From positions 34,350,612 to 34,414,611 of the forward strand of contig NC_037091.1 of the NCBI RefSeq assembly GCF_002994745.2: a DNA stretch of 64,000 bases, given 5' to 3'. Shown here piece after piece: positions 12,632 through 24,352 of this stretch. This DNA comes from Rosa chinensis. Lineage: Eukaryota; Streptophyta; Magnoliopsida; Rosales; Rosaceae. Position 1 is the first letter of the stretch; every line of letters begins with the position of its first letter. Made by a program: the position numbers and the translations under genes. Under the pieces are notes generated by a model. That model ran no database searches, had not been told where the DNA came from, and saw only the letters and a list, made by a program, of their open reading frames with translations.

Positions 12632-13933
12632 TAGGCCTGGCATTTAAACCCGTAACCCGCAAACCCGCACTATACCCGCACGCAAAAAACCCGCACAAAC
12701 CCGCCCGTTTATTAATCCGGGCTAAAAAAAGCCCGCACGCAAAAAACCCGCAAATTAACGGGTTTTGCGGGTTAAACCCATTGGAACCCGTTAGAACCCG
12801 TTAACTCAAAATCATTCCCAAAAACCAATTTCCCATTACCCAAACGGGTTCCCCATTTTTTTTTTTTTTTTTTTTTTCAACCAGGGCATTTTTATAATTT
12901 TTCTTATTCCTCATGAGGATCCGACAGTTGGATCTTCGTATAATTGTGAAAAGACGATTCAAAAGGAGATCCGTGAGGATTTGACCGTTGGATAGTCGTA
13001 TAATTTTGTCAGGATGATTCTAAAGGCGATCTGGGACGATCCAACCGTTGGATCTTCGTATAATTGTGCAAAGATGATTCAAAAGGCGATCCGTGAGAAT
13101 CCGACCGTTGGATCGTCATATAATTTTGTGATGATGATTCTAAGGGCGATCCGGGACTATCCAACCCTTGGATCTTGGTATAATTTTGAGAGGATGAACC
13201 GAAGGGCGATCCGTAAGGATCTGACCGTTGGATCATCGTATAAATTGGTAAAGATGACCATCTAGGTGATCCGTGAGGATCTGACCGTTGGATCGTCGTA
13301 TAATTTTGAGAGGATGAACCTAAGGGCGATCCGTGAGGATCTGACCGTTGGATCGTAGTATAATTTTGAGAGGATGAAACTAAGGGCGATCCGTGAGGAT
13401 CTGACCGTTGGATCATCGTATAAATCAGTAAAGATTATCCTCTAGGTGATTCGACCGTTGGATCTTCGTATAATTTTGAGAGGATGAACCTAAAGACGAT
13501 CCGTGAGGATCCGACCGTTGAATCATCGTATAAATAAGTAAAGATGATCCTCTAGATGATCTGTGAGGGTCCGACCGTTGGATCGTCGTATAATTGTGAT
13601 TTGTGAATTATTTTTTGTCAAAAAGAAAAGGAAAAAAAATCTAAAAAGATAGAAAATAAAAAATTTCAAAATAGAAAACCAAAAAAGTTCATATAGAGAA
13701 AATGGCAAATGAGAGGTTATATACATAAGTCTTAATTGGTTTTAATTGCTTTGATAAAAAGTTTAAAAAAAAAAAAAAAAAAAATGTTTACGGGTTTTAA
13801 CGGGTTCCAATGGAAAACCCGCAAACCCGCCGGGTTTGGCCCGCAAAACCCGTTAAGCTAACGGGTTCTTACCGGGTCGGCCCGTTAAGAACCCACACCG
13901 TACCCGCACTATACCCGCACGTTGCCAGGCCTA
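12632..13933. mobile_element. Non-autonomous hAT element inside TST exon 5
   Basis: The 1302-bp insert has 11-bp perfect terminal inverted repeats (TAGGCCTGGCA at the left, its complement at the right) and a perfect 8-bp target duplication GTCACGGC at 12624-12631 and 13934-13941. Both are hAT hallmarks. Just inside the ends are GC-rich, mutually inverted blocks built on AACCCGC. The middle is a 60-bp tandem repeat. No transposase is encoded. Removing the element and one target copy rejoins the transporter codons, apart from a nearby 2-base deletion. Confidence 0.95.
12905..13600. repeat. 60-bp minisatellite inside the hAT element
   Basis: About twelve copies of a 60-bp unit run in phase from 12905 to 13440 and then continue with some shorter units. 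Each contains a core like GACCGTTGGATC followed by GTATAATTTTG. Open frames across the array on both strands are repetitive by-products and not genes. Confidence 0.9.
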
Positions 13934-14242
13934 GTCACGGCCTATGGGCCAATCCCAAATATCCTCTGCTCCGAGATCTTTCCGACAAGGGTGCGTGGCC
14001 TCTGCATTGCCATCTGTGCCCTGGCGTACTGGATTTCAGACATTATCGTCACCTACACGCTGCCAGTTCTGCTTGATTCAATAGGCCTAGCTGGTATCTT
14101 TGGGATTTATGCTGTTGTTTGTGTCATCTCTTTGGTGTTTATCTACTTGAAAGTTCCAGAAACCAAAGGCATGCCCCTTGAAGTCATTACTGAATTCTTT
14201 TCTGTTGGTGCAAGACAAATTGCTGCCGCCAAAAATGAGTAA

Positions 14243-15573
14243 TCGAGAACAGTTAGTGACTTCACCAGTTTGGCGGTTCTCCGTCTTCTGTAAGGAGATT
14301 TTGTTCCACGCATTTGAATATTCATAATGGGTGATGGGTGATTCTTCCATTTTTTATTGTGTATGATAAACTAGATTATTTTGGAGATTATACTTAAAGC
14401 TTAGAAGAGATGATTGATTTATAACTGTGGGAACACATCCAACACTGCCCTTATTTAAATAAGGCATTCTACAGTCAAATATGCTGGATTTTGTAGGCAT
14501 GTTTGCTGGTTCAATCACACTGTTTGGAAAATAAATACACACGTGCCTTATTTTTTTTTTTTTAAAGAGGTCTGAAACCCAATTAAGTTGGGAGGCTCAT
14601 CTCACGCCTGATTTATTTTATTAGATAATAAAGGATGCATAGAGGGGGACGTAAAACTTTGACCTCTAGCATCATTACAAATATCCTCGTAGAGTACATC
14701 ATAGATAATCATAGTTATCCACAGGTGCCTCATCACACGCTTCTTATTATATGAGAGAAAAGTTTATTCGTCTCATTATTCTTCACCCTTGATTACCTAA
14801 ACACGACTGTTATATGTGACCTCCATTACATTCAAGAGGGACTAAACCGACCAAATTATGTAACCATAGTCTGAAAATTGGATGCCAAAAACTAATGTAA
14901 CAGCAGGTACCTGTGAGCGTCATACAACTACAAACCTCAATTATCGAGCCTAATATACAAGAAATGAATCTATTACACTGACGACGGCTAAATGCAGCTG
15001 AAATTACTGTTGCAAAAAGAAGTTTTTGCCAAATGTTTAGGCACCGGCAGATCAAGTGACATCATCAATATATATTTACCTCTTCAATCCCCTTATGATA
15101 TGAAATTATCACCAGGATTTAGCAAAGTAGTAGATAGCACATGGCTTACCCAACTGAGTATGCAAATCACTACAATGTTTTCTTGCTCACCATGTGCTGT
15201 AAGCAAGAAAGAACAAGCAACCGCAAAAGGGCAAATCAAATCATCCAAGTACCATCAAGAACATGCTTATCATGGTAACAACGTCAACAAACAGGTGCAT
15301 GATTCAGTTTGATGATAGATACTAAGTCAGGGCATTTGAGAGTGAAATCAGATAAACAGAGTGCACCATTCTAGAATATTAAATTGTCATCTATAAAGCA
15401 GTTTATTTCAGAGATGAAACTACATCCTATTTACAGGCCGACCTGAACTTTTAAAACCGGATATCTAAAGTGGCTACATCAAGTTGCAATTGCAATTGAC
15501 ATCTTGACCTGCTAACTACAACTCAGAATTCCAATCATCACTGAATGGCAGAAATAGAAGCCCAGATTTAAAT
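14243..15573. other. Intergenic DNA between TST and MCD1 pseudogenes
   Basis: This is the 3' flank of two convergent genes: TST ends at 14242 on plus and MCD1 at 15574 on minus. It is AT-rich, with a T run near 14550. I see no coding frame, RNA gene or delimited transposon in it. Confidence 0.5.
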
Positions 15574-16960
15574 TCAGGGTTTATGCCTTTCCTCGGATGA
15601 TGACATGCTACCGGAGGAATTTGAGGCACATTCTGATAAGGGTGGCTTGGAGTCACCACCTTCATTACTGATGAGGTTTTCTTCCCCATGCTCGGGTGAC
15701 TTGGGACCCGACTTGAATGCTTTCACAGGATCTGTAGCATTGCTAGAGTCCATCACTAACCTGCTCTCCTTTTGCTCCTACCATACAAAATCACAAAAAA
15801 ATTATGAAGTAGAGCATTATTGCAATAGGCAGAGTCATGAAGATTCTTTTCTTTTTCGAGTCACAACCATAATGTACTACTTACTGTCTGCAGTGCTTCA
15901 TGCTCAGCCTGAATTCGATACGGTACACCATGTTTCTGATACACATTGGTATGTGCCAAGTCTTCATCAATGTCACCGGCAGTGGTTGCAAAAGGATGAT
16001 TGGAAGGAATCCACCTAATTATGTCCGGGTCAACATCAGCAGGCATCGAATCCCCTTCTTTAAGGAACATTGTCGGTCTCTTCCACTGGTATGCCCGCGA
16101 CCTCCTCTTTCGATGGATAGCTTGTTCCTCTTTCGTAAGAGTAATTGGGGCAAGGCGATAAACCTTTCCACACATCTCTATAGTCGAATTTCCCTTACCA
16201 ACTTTAACCAATGGATTATTGAATGGGTCATCGTACATGAGAGGCTTCGAACTGTCAGATTGAGCATCATCCAAGTATCGAAACAATGCAACATACGCAA
16301 ACAATCAGAATTCAACAGTGTTCACAGTAATCTTCTGTAGAGATGTGTGTTGAAAGGATTGAGAATCATACATGCCTCTTCTATCGGACCTAAGCTGACC
16401 ACGTCTGACAAGATCAGCTACGGAGCCTTGACGATTGTTCTTCGACTTCCTGACCATGAATACTCTCAGAGCAACCACCAAAAATGCAGTTGCAATACAT
16501 AAACCAATTGCCAAATTCGATCCCACTCGTTGTCGTATCTGATTATTATCAAGTTGTCGTTAATGTGCAGACACTGGCTATAAATATAAACCCAGAACTA
16601 TTATTCTAACAAACCCATCATTATATAAACCCCTATTTGATATATGAAGGTTACCTTGAAAACAATGGGAGAGACTGAGCTGGTCATTCCGTGGAACTTG
16701 TCAACTGGGTCTTTGATATGGTATACTTGTAGTTCTCATCATTGTGGGCATTAGGGTTTTCACTATTAGAGCTACCTGAGCCGTCAATGGCTCTAAGTAC
16801 GAACCTGTGAGTGGGTTTTAGCCGTCGAGCCCAGAGGAACCGACCGTTACTGGACCCGAATTGGGGTCTAACCTTCAGTACCAATGCAGGAGTTTTGATG
16901 CTTTGAGACCCAAATTGAGGTCTATGGTTCAGAAAGCAAAGACAGGATTGAATCGGTGAG
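15574..16960 (-). pseudogene. MCD1: MULTIPLE CHLOROPLAST DIVISION SITE 1 (MCD1), exon 1 damaged
   Basis: MCD1 is an inner-envelope plastid protein that places the FtsZ division ring. Exons on the minus strand are about 16960-16655, 16538-16372, 16251-15885 and 15777-15574. Exon 2 carries the membrane segment (GSNLAIGLCIATAFLVVAL) and RQGSVADLVRRGQLRSDRRG; exon 3 carries the conserved stromal part (SKPLMYDDPFNNPL, RSRAYQWKRP). All splice sites are GT-AG and exons 2-4 are open to TGA at 15576-15574. Exon 1 has two faults: no in-frame ATG can be found before the transit-peptide-like start, and a one-base loss near 16710 puts DPVDKFHGM out of frame with the upstream part. The gene is therefore probably dead, though a start missed upstream, or a sequencing error, could rescue it. 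Confidence 0.8.
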
Positions 16961-17021
16961 AAATGAATGCAAATAATTATGTTAATTTTGGTTGGAACGA
17001 TTGATAAGTCATATAAACAAA

Positions 17022-17248
17022 AACCACTACAGGTGGTCGAGTTGGTAAGAGTCTCCAGTTGTGGAACCCCCACACCCGAGTTCGAATCCCGCCGACGCTT
17101 ATTGGAGTTAAATCTCAATATATTCTTAGTGGCCAGGGGAATGAAGCGTTCTGACATGATCCCTCGGCACGGATTAGTCTCTGGGCCTAGGAAGCCTTTG
17201 AGGAACAGTGTGATCTCGATAAAAAATAATATAAAAAAAATATAAAAA
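17022..17248 (+). mobile_element. tRNA-derived SINE with 15-bp target duplication
   Basis: The 227-bp element starts with a tRNA-like head containing an A-box-like GTGGTCGAGTTGG and a B-box GAGTTCGAATCCC, the internal RNA polymerase III promoter, and ends in an A-rich tail. It is flanked by a perfect 15-bp direct repeat AGTCATATAAACAAA at 17007-17021 and 17249-17263. It lies just upstream of the MCD1 exon 1 remnant, in opposite orientation. It is not a functional tRNA gene: no cloverleaf closes. Confidence 0.92.
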
Positions 17249-17263
17249 AGTCATATAAACAAA

Positions 17264-18146
17264 GGAAAGAGAAAGATCAATTAGATGATGGAGTGCTTCA
17301 GTATCATACTTTGAGAAATGAACCTCTATGAATGGTTTTGCAGATGTTACCATTTGTGCCAGAGACTTGGGTGCCATTGGTAATTGGTAGGGCTCAACAT
17401 ATGTAACTTTTACCAAGTTACCACTCAAGAGTCAACAGTTCACCAAATAATAAATATTTACTTCACTCAAAAAAAAATAATTCTTTTTATGAATTCGTTT
17501 TTTTTTTTTTCTTGGTTTAAGGAATGACGACCATTCTGATAATGAACATTATACAGTGCAAGATGATTGAATGAAAAGTAGTGAAACAAAACAAAATGCA
17601 CAAGTGCATCTAAAACGAAAAGTAATCAAGACATGAATAACCATAACTACACTGTATATGTCATTTGAGCAGTGCGAATGTGGTAATGACTGTAACTATA
17701 TATGTAACTGTAAACGTGGTCGTAACTAGAGAGATACACCCTAGGAGGATTTCCATGCCAAACCGAGGTGATACTCCCAAGAGATCGAAGGTGGTCAAGG
17801 GTGTCAAAAACTTGGACCAAAGCAGACGAACTCTTAAGAACCATAACCATAAGCCTGTGTCCCAGATCATCGAAACCCAAATTTTATCATTGGCTTTGGG
17901 CTGTTAGTCCTAGGGTTCTGATGTTAGCTGCTTTTGGGGCAGCCCCCTCTGCGTAGAGTGGTCCCAAAGGTTTATGAATAAATTCGGGTTGGATCTTGAA
18001 TTGCTCGAATACAACCCAAGTAGTATAAGATTACTGGTTACTTTGTGCTCCTCAAAAATGCTTGATCACCTTTATGTCAGTTACTCTAAGGCTTCATAAG
18101 CGGTGACGCAAATCGATCATGCCCGTTACATATGGTCATTGTGTAT
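17264..18146. other. Unassigned DNA with a weak minus-strand coding-like segment
   Basis: No gene can be named. A minus-strand frame at 17880-17647 (77 codons) has a non-repetitive, protein-like composition (FGFDDLGHRLMVMVLKSSS ...), but no family match comes to mind and no splice partners are visible. It may be a fragment of an old gene or chance. Confidence 0.3.
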
Positions 18147-19308
18147 TGTTAACCACATTTTTCATCAATATCTTCATCTCTCAAAATCCAAACTCATAAT
18201 ATCCATACTCCTCAACCTCCATCACCACCACCATTACTCCATCAGTTCCGTTTAAAATTGGTCAAAGGAGCATCATATCTTCATCATCATTCCATTCATC
18301 ATCACCATCAAGAAGCTTATCATCCATCCATTCCACCATCAAGGAGGATTCAAGGAGCATTGAAGGAGGAAAACAAAGGAGAAGCTACTCATTGATTTGT
18401 CAAGCTTCAACTAGTTCATTCTTTCCTCAACTCTTTAATTTAGCTTGATGAACTTTATAGATTTGACGTTAATTTGTATGATTATGAGTGAATAGTTACT
18501 TTGTTGGGGCTAGGGTTGAATTGAAAGCCCTAGTCAAACTTGTATGAATTGATATTTTAATTTACATTTGAAGTTATTTGTTATTTTCATCTTCATATGC
18601 TAATTCAAGAAGTGAATGCATTCATTCAAAGTTAACTACTTTGAATGTGTTGTGTTTGTCATCTCATGAAAAAATGTTTAAGGAGTAGTTAACCTTGAGC
18701 TTTGATAGCATGATAGCATCCTCTATATGCACGTGAAGGTTGTGAGTTAAAATCACCTAGATCTAGGATTGGTTTGCTTGGATGATTATCCAAACTCAAA
18801 GCTTTATGCATCTAGGAACAATGAATAGAGACTTAACCGGTAATAGGATTAATTTTTTCTTAGGTAGTTAATTCTAGACTTATCCGGTTGGAATTGATAA
18901 CATTAAAGGAGTTTACGCCTTTGTAGTCTTATCCGGATGCAAAGAGGGTAATTGAAAACTTAGAATATCATCACTTGAATTTGAATTTCAATACAACCCC
19001 TAACTTTATCCATTATATTACTAGTTTAGTTTAGAGTAGTTTAGTTTACATTTGAGCATTTATTTTAATTTGGTTCACCACTCTATCCAACAAATAATTT
19101 CACTACCACCACAATGCACATACTCACCATGAGCCTAGATTTCCTTGTGAATTTAGGTGTGTGATTGTACATTTGCATATTCTAGCTCTCCTTAGGTTAA
19201 CACCCTAGCTAGTGAAAGGAATTCAATCCTCGTGGGTTCGACAACCTTTCTTAAATCCCTATATTATTACTTGTACCCCTTATACTTAAGGGTGGCTATT
19301 TGGCTAAC
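18147..19308 (+). mobile_element. Possible LTR-retrotransposon remnant
   Basis: The block opens TGTTAACCA and closes TTGGCTAACA, an imperfect inverted terminal pair, and contains phrases typical of plant gypsy leader/LTR DNA such as CAATCCTCGTGGGTTCGACA near 19226. No matching 5-bp target duplication was found, and no coding frame is present, so the limits are a guess. Confidence 0.35.
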
Positions 19309-21051
19309 ACCAAATCATAATTACCATAATGAATTTGCTAACGGCCATTATGTATTGCATCTTCTTAATCGATTAAAATAATAATTGCATAACTTAAACA
19401 ACAAATGGTAAATAACATATGGTATTTCATTCTAAAACTTATTTTTGAAGTTTATATAAGCACTAGTAACATCTCAATATAGATCAAAGGCCATTTGCTC
19501 TTTGCCATTGTCTTCAAGAATAGTGAATACTGCATGCCTTAATGTACAGTTGAATAGCTTCTTCGAGCACAGAATCTTCGAGGGCACTATAGTAAATTTC
19601 AACATTTCAAATCATTTAGGAAATACATTCACATATAAACTGTAAGATACACAAAACCGTACCGAACACAAAAGAGGCCAAACCTCTCAAGCTGTGATCG
19701 TACCTCAAAGGTATGCACAATATGAGAGAATAACAAACATGGAAAAATCAGCACTTCATTCCACTTGCCTAACTCCTTTGCTAAAGCAGCAGCAGACTCC
19801 ATGTTACGTCCCATATCTCAATTTACCAGTTTACTAGTCAATTGCACGGTAAAAGACAACAACTTTCACTTTTTACTTTGTTTCGATACTTTTAGAGGAC
19901 CAAAAATTTACTTTTTGTTCAGGTCAGTTTTTATGAGCCCCGGAAAATTTTATCAAGATAAAGTGAGATAGTTCGGAATAAATTTTACGATCTCGGTAAT
20001 TATTAAGGTCATCGAGAATAATTATTGAAATTTTTTGCAAAGTGTAATCTTCAAATTTTCGACTTTATAATAAAGTACACAACGCGACGAGTCTGTGAGA
20101 ATTTTCGAGGAATTTTTAGGACACCCAAACTATTTATTATGAATTTCTGAAGTTTGGGAATTATGGAAATTCCTTTTAAATGAAAAGAAAATGTCATGAC
20201 GTGATCTGGACCACTAAATTATCCACCGCTTCTTGAGCACCATCCGTTTTAATTGAAAATCAGGCTATAAATAGCCCTTAGATTGAATCAGCGTCCCAGA
20301 TTGTTCCAGAAACAATCAGAAACCTCGACCCACGACCCATTTCTCTGGCCGAGACCCATGACGGCGACCCGGACGGTTCTTCGCCGTCTGGCCACCTCTG
20401 ATCGTCGCACCAGCGCCAAACATTTCATCTCATCCTCCCCGACGTCCCTATGGTAAGGGTTTGTCCGATCGTTGATCGTGGAAGAAGAATTGAAGCCCGA
20501 AAGCTTCGAGTTTCCTGGCAAAGCTTATGCAATTTCCGACGATCTTCGGGGTTGTATGACGTATGGAAATTGGTCCTCTCGTAGTGCTCTACGTTTGTGT
20601 ATATTTAGGTTTTGATTTGGATTAAGTTTTGATGGATGGATGATTTTGGTGTCTTCGGCTTTGATGGGGATACTATTCACAGTGGCTGTCCTTATGCTTC
20701 TGGGTCCATTTCCGATGATGGTCTTCATCCTTGAACACTAATCAATGCTGGGTCAAGTTAATTTCACGACTTGGGCAGTGGAATATCGAAGAGTAGCCGA
20801 GTTTTTGATTTTTTGTTAGGATGCTTCCGCTCGAAGGTCCTGTTTGAAATCAAAGGTAAATTTAAAGTACTGCTTGGCTTTCTTTTGGTATTAAGGTAAG
20901 TTGAGTTATGTTTGGAAATTCTGAGGATCATGACAATGTTTGAATTTCCAATTGTTCATGTTGATGCTTACTGTAAACCGTGTTATGAGAATGAGGAACT
21001 AGACTTGGTTTCATTCTTGGATAGTAGTTATGAAATGCAAAATTGAGAAAC

Positions 21052-24000
21052 TATTCAAGTAAATCCACAATATGTGTCTGACCCAAACTCTAGGTTACTG
21101 TCGTGTTCTGTCCCCACTATGTCTTATCTCGATCTCCGTTAAAGTGACGAGATCACATATACCTGCTGCAAATATGCCTGCAAGAATGGACGTCCCTATA
21201 AGAGGACGTAATGCCACCGTACATGGAAGTAGGTATGGCACCGACGCCGTAGAGAGTGGCACTCTGGCGTTATAGGTCATGGCCCTAACTAGGATGTGTG
21301 GGAGGCCCATGGGTTTGAAGGATACTTTGGCACAATTCAATCCTTTGATCATTGACACTCAAAATCCATCTCATGAGAATGTTCTGGATTAAGGTTATCA
21401 TTGGGGGACGCCTCAACATCATAACCTATCCTGTGAATATAGAGCGTTCTGAAAATTACACTAGTGGACATGAGACATGGGATATAAACTCCATCATAAT
21501 TAATGATATATTTGTGCATTTGGTCATACATGAGTTTGTTGTGTCTGATGATATCGAACCACGCTCCGTTGATGAATGAATGCCGATGTAGAGAAAATTG
21601 GCCTAAATTGAAATATGCGATCCAGGTTCAGTTGGATTCTCAAACAAAAAAGAAGGTTTTTCGAGCCAATGATGCTGACACCTCCTGACATAAAACCTAT
21701 TGACTAATGGGTCTTCGTTAGAAAGCGTGATGAGGAAAATAGATGGTAATCTCGCCTTATGGGGCAAGGCTCCTCACAAAACGCCATGGAATAGACTACG
21801 ATGAGAATTATTCTATCGTAACAGATGTCTTTGCACTCCACTACCTTGTCAGTTTGGTAGTTTTTGAATAATTAAACATGCAGCTTACGAATGTGGTCAC
21901 TACGTATCTCTATGAGGATCTAGATAAGGAATATACATGAAGGTTCATAGTGAACTTCATTCACCCAAGTCAAATGGCTCTATACCACGGAGCACGTTTG
22001 CAAAGAGGTTGAAACACTCACTAAACTGACCACTTGATTGGAAAAGGACATATGAATGCCCTCGTGTTTCTATGATAAGTCCGGGATTTTATCGCGGTTC
22101 ATGTTGGTAACATGGTCTTCATTGGAAGCCCTTAAAGAGTTAAGGGAAACCGCTGAATAATTGAAATCCGAATTTGAGATGAATGATCTTGGGAGAACAC
22201 GATTATGTCTCGGTTTGGAACTTGAGCATCGTGTTGATGGATGCTTAGGCGTTTTGACAAGGTCAAGCCTTCAAGCACGCCCATGGTCATCCATAGTCTT
22301 GATCCTAAAAATGATATTCTTCATCTGAAGGATGATGACGAAGATGTGATAAAGGCATAAGTGCCCTACTTAAGTATAATAGGCGCATTATTGTACTTAG
22401 CTCAATGCACAATACTGGACATCTCATTTGCAGTGAACTTGTTCGCTAGGTATACCTTTGTGTGAACGCGGCGCCATTGGATTGGTGTAAAATATATCTT
22501 TCGATACTTGAGATGTACAATTGATATGGGCATACTCTATCCCTACAGAGAGATAATGGATTTGGACCCATCACACACCAGGAACGCCGCCAACACTAGC
22601 TTGCGTCCTCTATCCCCATCCCAAAACAACATTAGTGTTTTGGAAGGTTTTGCTGATGCTGGGTGTCTCTCTGACCCACACAGAGGTCAATCTCAAACTG
22701 GTTAAGTGTTCACCATGGGTAAGATCATGATAGCTTGGAGGTCTATAGAACAGACCCTGGTCGCTATATCTTTGAATCATGCAAAGATTATTGCTCTTCA
22801 CAAATCGGTTCGTGAATGTATATAGATTGGATCCATAATTACGCATGTTCGAAGCAATTGTGGTTTGAAGTCTACCACAAATAAGTCTATGAGCATTTAT
22901 GAGGATAATGCTGCTTGCTTTAAACAAATGAAGCAAGGCTACATCAAATGCAATGACACCAAGCATAATCAGCAACAACAAACTCTCCTCAAGATCAGAG
23001 TGAACTATGTTTGATCTGAGGACAGTGTGTTAGACTTGTTCACTAAGTCATTGCCTAATTCCACTTTCGAGAAATATGTTGGTAGCATCGTTTGTGGAAG
23101 TTATCCGAACTCCCATGACCGTAGTCATCAGGGGGAGACGCAGACATCAGGGGAAGATGTCTACATGTGAATGGTGTTATACTCTTTTTCTCCTTCGACC
23201 GAGGTTATTTTTGTTCCACTGGGTTTTTGTTATCGGCAAGGTTTTTGATGAGGCAACAAGAGGAGTACCGCGTTTGGACGACACAAGAGGGAGTGTTCAA
23301 GTAAATCCAGAAGATGTGTCTGGCTCAAACTTTAGGTTACGAGTTTTTCTATTGGAACCTCCAAATTTGCTCACTTGACCTCTATGCTTTTTACACCTCT
23401 TATCAAATTTTCAAATACTAAATTTACTCACTAAACCTCACTAAACTTCCTCAAATAACCTCACTCATATAATTTGCAAACAAATTATTAATTATCTTTA
23501 AAATAAAAAATTTAGTCATTTCAATGATTTAATCACTCTATAAATCTTAACTAAATATACATTTCTTAATCAAACTTGAGTTAAAAAAATTAATGTCTAA
23601 TCAATAAGAAAATGCCATGAACTATTATGTTTTTTTTTTTTCTATTTTAGCTGTGCAAAAAAAAATGAAGAAATCATTTTGTTTTTATTCTAAAAAAAAA
23701 ATCATTTGTTTTTTAATGTTTTTTTTTCTGTATTTTTTGTACCACATGATTAATTATTTAATTTTTTTTTTTCCAAAATATAATGGATTGACTTAGATTT
23801 AGGTCATAAATCATAAGAGGATTTATTTTGTTTTCCCTCACCAATATGCGTTCAACATATATATCATACATTTTTATGTCACATGATCTTAATCATATTT
23901 TTAATTCTTATTAAATATATATATGAATGCTTTAATGAGTATGGAGTGAAATTGGAAAATGAAAATATATAAGGAAAATAATAAGGGATACAATCTAATA

Positions 24001-24352
24001 TTATTGAATTGGAAAGTCTACATAAAATAAATATAATATTTTTAGTATAATTATTGTCCTTAATAGTCATTTTATAGTAGGTTATATATGTCATTTAATA
24101 ATTTATAATAGAGTGAGGTCAAGTGAGCAGATTTGGAGGTCTCAATAGAAACTCTCTTAGGTTACTTGCGCAAGTTGTAATAGGGTTAATATTAGATATA
24201 TTCTCGGAGATATTCGTAGATATCCAATCATTGTACAATTATATTTCCATTTACGACTCTGATTCTATGCTTGTAATCCTCTATATAAAGAGACCCTTAT
24301 TATCAACAAAAGCACGACTCAATTCTCTCCCAATTTCAGTTTTCCTTAAATA
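21052..24352 (+). mobile_element. Degenerate Ty1/copia element nested in the second LTR
   Basis: Copia RT and RNase H remnants are readable in shifting frames: SIIGALLYLAQCT near 22375, EDNAACFKQMKQGYIKC near 22900 and DLFTKSLPNSTFEK near 23030. A polypurine tract AAGAGGGAG (23285-23293) precedes the 3' LTR start TGTTCAAGTAAATCC at 23294. The same motif opens the element at 21052, but only about 50 bp of 5' LTR remains before coding sequence, so gag, protease and most of the 5' LTR are deleted. A 5-bp duplication GAAAC flanks it at 21047-21051 and 24353-24357. Many stops show it is old. Confidence 0.82.
23341..24156. mobile_element. Mutator-like MITE inside the copia 3' LTR
   Basis: An 816-bp AT-rich insert has ~43-bp terminal inverted repeats: GAGTTTTTCTATTGGAACCT at the left, and GAGAGTTTCTATTGAGACCT when the right end is complemented. 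A perfect 9-bp target duplication TTAGGTTAC lies at 23332-23340 and 24157-24165. The 9-bp duplication and long TIRs point to the Mutator superfamily. It encodes nothing. Confidence 0.92.

Larger units (their letters stand above)
9077..14242 (+). pseudogene. Tonoplast monosaccharide transporter (TST/TMT family) pseudogene
   Basis: Joining 9077-9155, 9335-9895, 10718-11661, 11995-12182, 12490-12631 and 13942-14242 gives 2215 bases, about 739 codons, the usual length of TST proton/sugar antiporters that load glucose or sucrose into the vacuole. The start MKEAVLVAFAATIGN, the PESPRWL and PETKG signatures of the sugar-porter MFS, the long acidic central loop (exon 3) and two six-helix halves are all recognisable. 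All four introns have GT-AG ends at conserved phases. Lesions are TGA at 11368-11370 and 11518-11520 in exon 3, a net loss of two bases near 12618-12623, and a hAT element in exon 5. After that element the frame is open to TAA at 14240-14242. Decay is clear, yet residue conservation between lesions is high, so loss was probably recent. Confidence 0.92.

Noticed and set aside
12598..12804. 67-codon frame rich in KPARLLIRAKKSPHAKNP
   Set aside because: It crosses the hAT terminus and its AACCCGC repeats; not conserved coding.
13009..13416. 135-codon minus-strand frame with a repetitive QRSDPHGSP-like protein
   Set aside because: It is the 60-bp minisatellite of the hAT element read in frame; 60 is a multiple of 3, so any stop-free frame repeats. 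No gene signals.
17030..17095. Possible tRNA gene (A- and B-box)
   Set aside because: The boxes belong to the head of a SINE with an A-rich tail and target duplications; acceptor and anticodon stems do not form.
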